Below are positions 58,211 to 64,000 of a DNA stretch of 64,000 bases, in pieces. Location of the stretch: contig CM060922.1 in the NCBI GenBank assembly GCA_030737875.1, positions 753,931,603-753,995,602 on the forward strand, given 5' to 3'. Origin of the DNA: Allium sativum. Lineage: Eukaryota > Streptophyta > Magnoliopsida > Asparagales > Amaryllidaceae. The notes under the pieces were generated by a model. It made no database searches. It worked only from the letters and a program-made list of their open reading frames with translations, and had not been told where the DNA came from. The position numbers and the translations under genes are program-made. The stretch's first letter is position 1, and each line of letters begins with the position of its first letter.

Positions 58211-61200
58211 ATGCAGTGTGCTGCTGGTTCATTTTCACAAGTTCCGCCTAGAAGGTTCTCGATTAAATCACTCATCAAACAATTTGAGCCCACCATGATT
58301 CTTTCTTGATCTGTTGCAGGGAATCTTCAATCAGTTGTTATAAACTACGTTCCTCCAATTACCTGAAGTTGCCTAAAATCCCAACTACAAGAGTCGGAAA
58401 AATTTCTACAAATTTCAGCCGTCAAATAAGAATGGATAATACTGGTTTTTTGGGAGATAAAGATGCCGTTATTGTAGTTGACCATGGATCTCGGCGCGAA
58501 GAATCTAATTTAATGCTAAGTAAGCAGATTTGTTTGTTTGTTTTGTTTTACATTTAATCTTATGAGTTGAAATTAATTTTTGGGGGGCATTGTACGGCTA
58601 TACATTAATGAAGTTTTCATATCATTGTTGAGCTACAGATGAATTTGTCACTATGTTTAAAGGTCGAACTGGATACAGGATTGTTGAGCCTGCTCACATG
58701 GTATAATCCTATTTTTATATTAGACATTTCTAGCTTCACTTGGATATTGAGCTACTGGTGTGAACCACATAGATATTATTTGAGCTTAATGTTTGCATTT
58801 CATGTGTTAGTTGCATGATTAATAATACCCCACACACAGAGAATTTTTTTTTTTTTGTGTGTGTGTGTGTGTGTGTGTGGAGGGGGGGGGGGGGGGGGAG
58901 GAGGGGTTGACCGGCGTCGTAAAACCCTCTTAATGCACCTAGTTTGGTCCGCAAGCACCACATAAGTGGTTGATCTTAACGTATGCACGTGTTAATTTCT
59001 AAGCATGTCTTTCTGGGTTTTAAACCCACGCCGCTGTTACCACGACGCAAAATCTTTAGCCGCTGGGTCAATGCTGCATTTGCAAGCAATTATATATATC
59101 CTGTATTTTCTGCATTTGCAAGCAATTATACGAGGTGAAAAAATTTTGTTCTTTATAAGATATCAGTTGAACTTTCAATTTTACCACATATTTCTAGAGC
59201 TTTTCTTTACAATGTCTTCCACAACAAAATTTACTATTTATTTTGAGATAATAAAACATGTTCCCTATTATTTGGTGCACTTAATTAATAGTTTATTAGT
59301 TAAATCAGCTGTTAAAATTTCTTTATTATAATTATGAAATTCTGAATTTATTATTTCATTGTAATTATTTTCTAATTAAAAAAAAAAAAAATCTAGGAAC
59401 TGGCTGAGCCATCCATTAGAGATGCCTTCGACTTGTGTATTCAGCAAGGAGCAAAACGGATAATTGTCAGTCCTTTCTTTCTCTCTCCAGGAAGACATTG
59501 GTACAAGGTTTGTTCAAACCGTATGTTTTGAATTATAAAATAATACAGAAACAAATCACTACTAATATATGTTATGTGTGAACCATGGCAATTTTACCAG
59601 AATAGTCATCCATTTTAAAGATGCATTTTACTGCATGTGTATAATTGATAGTAAGAGCTATAACTATAAGAGTGAAATGTCGTCTTTAGTTGTGATTTCA
59701 TCCATTTAATTAGTTCGGAGAAGGTGATATGAAATTCAGCTGTGTGCGACTTCTAAAGGGTAAGGCCCAGATGCTAGGACCTGAACCCTTAGAAGATTAT
59801 CAACCTTTTTCCGAAGAGGCATATCCTAGCATTGTTTTGCATATGCTGTACTGCTAAGTCTGCTTCTCTTACTGCTATGTGTAAATATAAACAAAAACAA
59901 AACACCTTCAAGGAGAAAACATGTGTATGGGTTCTCTATTTTGCAGGATATCCCTTCATTAGCAGCTGAGGCAGCAAGTGGACATTCAGACATATCTTAT
60001 ATAGTCACAGCTCCGCTAGGGTTGCATGAGCTTATGGTGGTATAGTCTTATTTTACTTTGCTTCACATCTTTTTAAGTGTATGGTCATACACATCCAAGC
60101 ATTGTGATGCTGGTGATAATTGTGATTCTTGCATGTAACCATGGTTTGTGATAGGCATGTGAATTACATTCACAACTGTTATAGCACCATGGAAACAAAT
60201 TCACCCAAGTTTCATTTGCTTCCATTTTACATAAACTGATATGATTATTTGCCATCTGATGATTCATCAGTGTGTTTTTCTGTGATATCAAATGAAGCAT
60301 TTAGAAATATGCAACCTAAGATGCATGTACGTAAGTCATTTTCCTCATTGCCAGCATTCCTTGGCAACATAAAATTGTAGAAACAAATAAATATACACTA
60401 CATTGCTTGATTCTTCGCTTATTCTACCCCTTAATATTGGAGAACATAGGATGGTATTCTGGATATCGTACAAGACGTACTATAAAATTGTCTACTTAAA
60501 TTGCTTAAGATGCAAGCTAAACACATCCTAACTTGATTAAAATGGAAGTTCAGTCAAATTATTCCCTATAGCTCTACTTGTGACAAGCCTTCATGTTGAA
60601 TCAGGCTGTTATATAATTGGCTACTAAGGTGTATTTAATGAATATAGGTGTTTAATTTATTTAGACGAAGAGAATAGTGATAATTCAGAACTACATATAT
60701 TATTGGGACTGTTACGATAATGGTAAATTTACCATTACCATAGCATTACCCAGCAATTGATAACCAATATCAAGCAGCATCGGTATCAGTGCTATCAATA
60801 TGGTAACAATAAGTTTATCATTATTAGTGATAAACGTGGCGGTAAGGAAATGTCAAAACCAATGGTAATGGTAAATTTTCCAATTGCGTTAATTTTGTTA
60901 TCTGATTATTTTAATTATTCCTTATTACAGTTTTTTGAAAGTTTATCTTATTTTAAATTGATGACTGTAGTATCATTTATGATTGTACTTTTTTGGCTCT
61001 ATTAACTCCAAAAGTTTAATATTACTAAAATTAGTATTACATTGCTGTAAATAATTTGTGTTGAATCAAAGATAATTTCTTCTCTAGTTAAAATTAATCG
61101 AAGTTTCTGTATGAAGCATTACTGGATTTGAAATTAGTAACAAGATATTTACTTTTTTTTAAAAAAAAAAAAATCATTTTTGAAACTTTAACGCAATAAA

Positions 61201-61438
61201 CATTTAATGTCTTTATATACTTGTAAATTTTCAATTATCAGTGAACAATTTACTTGTTTATCAACATATCAATATCATAATATCCCAAATGTTTTATTTG
61301 TAAGCTAATTTGAGTTATGTACTAGTGCAGGATGTGATGAATGATAGAATAAAGCAATGCTTGAGCCATGTAGCTGGTGAAACAGATGAGTGTGATGTAT
61401 GCTCTGGAACGGGAAGATGCCGTTTATACCAATCTTAA
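58211..61438 (+). CDS. SIRB: sirohydrochlorin ferrochelatase, chloroplastic
   Basis: The product inserts Fe2+ into sirohydrochlorin, the last step of siroheme synthesis in plastids; siroheme is the cofactor of nitrite and sulfite reductase. Exons: 58211-58254, 58320-58519, 58639-58700, 59397-59507, 59947-60039, 61331-61438, giving about 205 residues. All introns are GT-AG with consistent phase. Residues 1-60 are Ser/Arg/Lys-rich and nearly free of acidic residues at the start, like a transit peptide. The CbiX-type chelatase domain follows, with VIVVDHGSR (His70) and PGRHWY (His136), the probable metal-binding histidines. The C-terminal C-x10-C-x2-C-x5-C (Cys180, 191, 194, 200) matches the Fe-S-binding tail of plant SirB. 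The first exon and 65-bp first intron are the least certain; without that splice the upstream ATG meets a stop and translation could start at Met53. The 5' side is crowded by transposons. Confidence 0.93.
58845..59072 (-). mobile_element. tRNA-derived SINE-like insertion in SIRB intron
   Basis: On the minus strand an A-box-like GACCCAGCGGCTAAAG (about 59069-59054) and B-box-like GGGTTTAAAACCC (59027-59015) are about 30 bases apart, as in RNA polymerase III promoters. The element runs into CCCCTCC, poly-C, CA repeats and poly-A at its 3' end. On plus this is poly-T, GT repeats and a run of about 18 G at 58846-58900. CTGCATTTGCAAGCAATTATA occurs twice just beyond (59074, 59110). Confidence 0.5.
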
Positions 61439-62095
61439 TCCAGAGGATATTGACAAATAACAACATTTTTTTTCTGAGAAATAAGTGGAATTCATAAAGA
61501 GGAAAGCAATCATTTTATTTTATTCACAAATGATGATAAATTGTAAATGTTTAATTGCTGTGTTGAATGATTTGCATGCATAAAACTGTTGAAACTTAGC
61601 ATTGGCGATGTTTTATTATATGCTACTGCGCAAATTCCGATCCTTAATAATTCAGTTAATAAAATATATCTATAATTTTTACTTGTGAGATTCTTAATCT
61701 AAGCATGTTTGTCGCTTGTTCCTCATGCAAATAAAGTTGAGTTTTTGATGTACTGCAAAAAATGTGAAGATCCTCGATTCTCCAAATCAGACATGGTTTT
61801 GTTTCAGATTTCAATGGAGATATGTGTTATTTTTCTTTGGGCTAAATTTTATCAACCATGAATCATATGCTACTCTGAAGAGCCACTATAAGAGTAAACA
61901 AATGCTATAACAATGTGATCAAAAAAGTCACCAATCAGCTTCACGTATAAAGCTTTCTATGCTTCAGGTGCAAGCTTTACATATAATGCAACGTATAGTA
62001 TTGTACAGATAGCTTGCATGCAAATAGATCACTCTATTAATTATATGCCGGATTATATATAAAAAGAAAAGAAAAGTTGATCACTGGTCTCCATC
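61439..62095. other. convergent intergenic region
   Basis: The 3' ends of SIRB (plus) and the RRM gene (minus) face each other across 657 bp. AATAAA-like sequences near 61660 and 61731 could end the SIRB transcript. No other feature. Confidence 0.6.
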
Positions 62096-62941
62096 CTAAA
62101 AACTATTCCTACGTTCTGTATGCTGTGGTGTTGGTGGTGATGGTCTAGGCCTGGCGTATTCAGCAAATATCACCCATCCATCAAGAAACTGCAAAAGTAG
62201 TAGTGTCAACAAAACAATATGGCATATATCATCTCAGTTAAATCATATTGTTATTTGCTCTAATCGTTAGAAATATTCTTTTATACCAGTAGGAGTGGTG
62301 CTAAACGCATCTAAAAAAAATTCAGTCCGAAACTAATATCAACTACATCCTGGTTTTAACCTAAATCTACTGTAAAATCATGTAAATGAAAGTTCTGTTT
62401 TCATTGCCTCGTCTTTCCATTGAAAGTGTGCTTTTACATCACAGCACTCTAATTAATGTTGACTTCAATTTTGGGACTAACATTTCCATTGTTCGGTTTG
62501 CTTCAAAATTATATCCATCCACGTAATTAAATTAGACTGAGACAAGAAAGGGGAAAATGTTACGAATTGAAGAAACATTTCTTGCACTAACAAACGTCTG
62601 GTAGCAATTGTCGCGCTTATAGGACAGGACTACCAACGGCTCTTCTGGAAGAGTATGATAGTTTAAATATGAATAATGTGGGACTTTTATGAATTACAAT
62701 ATAATATATAATACATATATGTCGAGCTGTTTCTACAAAATGTAAAATTGATGGGTGTTCCTACGCAATATAATCAAAGTCTTAACAGAAATGAATGCAT
62801 AATATAAACAACTTGTGCAAAATATTACACTCACTTGACCATCCATACCCTTGATACCTGCTGCCGCTTCCTTTATACTAGTGTACTTGACAAATCCGAA
62901 CCCCTTTGAGTATCCAGAGACTCGATCAGCGGCAACATGTG
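62096..62941 (-). CDS. ORRM2: organelle RRM domain-containing protein, last two exons (partial)
   Basis: Minus-strand exons 62941-62835 and 62188-62096 are joined in phase by a GT-AG intron. They encode the second half of an RNA-recognition motif: DRVSGYSKGFGFVKY holds RNP1 (KGFGFVKY), followed by the helix SIKEAAAGIKGMDGQ and the last strand FLDGWVIFAEYARPRPSP, then a short polar tail and TAG. The FLDGWVIFAEYARPR ending is characteristic of plant mitochondrial and plastid RRM proteins, close to what I remember of Arabidopsis ORRM2, involved in RNA editing; the exact orthology is unverified. RNP2 and the transit peptide must lie on exons beyond 62942, probably outside the window. Confidence 0.85.
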
Positions 62942-63341
62942 CTGCAAATTCAAAACATATATCAGATACCTATTAAGTAATAGTAAAGCAGAAGAAATTT
63001 AAGCTTCTCATTAATTCTAAGAGTTTTCTAATAGTAAAGCAGAAGAAATTAACCTATCTCGTTAATTCTAAGAATTTTCTCTCTTCTTCTTCATTCTCTT
63101 CGAATATTTTATTTTCAAATTAGTTTATCACTTAACAATTATTTACTAATTCTCTATCATTATTTTACATCTCCCATTGTTTTACATTATGGTATGGACA
63201 TTTTAAAGTTTACACAATTATTTAGTAACAGTTAGCTTCCAACATTTTATATTTAAGTTCACATATTTAAATTAATTACAAAACTCAAAATTTAATTAAT
63301 TTAAATAAATTTAATTAACTAATATTTCTTTTAACTACTAA

Positions 63342-63504
63342 TGGTGGAACCTAGTGCACGAGGCTTCCTGTACGATAACGGACTCTGGGAAGGTCGATAA
63401 TACACAACTTTTCCCTTGCACTGCGAAGAGGCTATTTCCGGATTCAAACTTGTACATCCAGACCACTAGCCAGGCGATCTTGCCGTTGCGCCAAGGTTCC
63501 ACCT
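63342..63504 (-). mobile_element. tRNA-derived SINE, 163 bp
   Basis: On the minus strand an A-box TGGCGCAACGG (63493-63483) and B-box GTTTGAATCC (63449-63440) are spaced as in tRNA-derived SINEs, then CCTTCCCAGAGTCCG and CCTCGTGCACTAGG as in a common plant SINE family. Flanks CTTTTAACTACTAA (63328-63341) and CTTTTAACCACTAA (63505-63518) are a target duplication with one mismatch. It lacks the usual poly-T or poly-A tail, and its ends GGTGGAACCT and AGGTTCCACC are complementary. Confidence 0.8.
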
Positions 63505-63529
63505 CTTTTAACCACTAAACAATGACAAA

Positions 63530-63530
<1 letters not shown>

Positions 63531-63562
<32 letters not shown>
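63531..63562 (+). repeat. ATT microsatellite
   Basis: About ten ATT units, uninterrupted. Confidence 0.9.
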
Positions 63563-64000
63563 TTGCTTCAAATATCTACATTTCAAATTTGCTGTAATCA
63601 TTTCTCTCAATTCTTTTCTAATATTTTATTTAGTACCATATTTTATAGTTAATTAAATATTATGATAACTATTTAAATAACTCTAGAAACTATTATTCAT
63701 TATTTCGTCTAATAAATTATATCAAGATTAACTATATTCCTATCAGCAAAAATAAAAAAAGAAATTCAATTACATAAACACGTCAATCACAAAATATAAA
63801 TTATACACATAAATAACAATTACAAGTACAAAGTTTAACTCATTTACATCAATATATTTACATTGTATTGCATTGTAATATTAATTTCAAGCGCACGACA
63901 TTTCAAATTTTATTTAGTTATTTACATAACACTCTGTAGTATCACTTAACATTGTACATTTAAGTCAATATATTTAAGTTAATTATGTGATCTTGAATCT

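Larger units (their letters stand above)
62942..64000 (-). other. intron of the RRM gene, AT-rich
   Basis: No further RRM exon was found before the window end. It contains a SINE (63342-63504) and an ATT microsatellite (63531-63562). A short duplication, AGCAGAAGAAATT with TCTAAGA-TTTTCT, is near 62985 and 63037. Confidence 0.55.

Overview
This is nuclear DNA from a flowering plant, probably an AT-rich eudicot. The evidence is plant-type LTR retrotransposons primed by initiator tRNA-Met, PIF/Harbinger, hAT and SINE elements, and two ordinary intron-containing plant genes at the right end. I cannot name the species.

Positions 1-43791 form a nest of LTR retrotransposons about five levels deep. 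(i) The oldest pieces are minus-strand LTRs (38451-43791). (ii) Next to them lies the right-hand part of an old LTR (36442-38389). (iii) A Tat-lineage Ty3/gypsy element ends at 36441; its gag tail, pol (1-4227) and 3' LTR (35647-36441) are visible. It carries a separate antisense gene in its 3' part, with its own TATA box and leader intron. (iv) That antisense gene is cut in two by a 15.4-kb element (6116-31413, target duplication CCCAA). This element has extraordinary 7.2-kb LTRs, an internal domain of only about 1 kb and no coding capacity. (v) Its 3' LTR is split by an intact, very young Tekay-type chromovirus (20761-30631, target duplication TTTTG) with a complete 1458-residue gag-pol ending in a chromodomain. 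The giant-LTR element and the Tekay element share LTR termini, primer site and polypurine block, so the first may be a non-autonomous client of Tekay-like proteins.

Positions 43792-58200 hold smaller and older insertions: a gag-only Ty1/copia derivative (44915-47141), a probable MULE transposase relic (about 47830-48230), a hAT MITE (52247-52664) inside an unidentified transcript-like block, two PIF/Harbinger-like elements reduced to a Myb/SANT-like ORF1 (54258-57620), and a TIR MITE (57627-57944). The stretches between them are AT-rich and I see nothing certain in them.

Positions 58211-64000 are genic. A complete chloroplast sirohydrochlorin ferrochelatase gene (SIRB, plus strand, 58211-61438) makes siroheme for nitrite and sulfite reductases. 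It converges on the 3' part of an organelle RRM protein gene (ORRM2-like, minus strand, 62096-62941, continuing beyond the window).

The most interesting non-coding signals are RNA-level structures in the giant-LTR element (a dimerisation-like kissing-loop hairpin after the primer site, repeated hairpins, a splice-donor/acceptor pair within the LTR) and, in the Tat element, a duplicated covarying hairpin and a 111-bp repeat array with a TATA box in each unit. Splice sites, structures and ages were judged by eye and no search was run.
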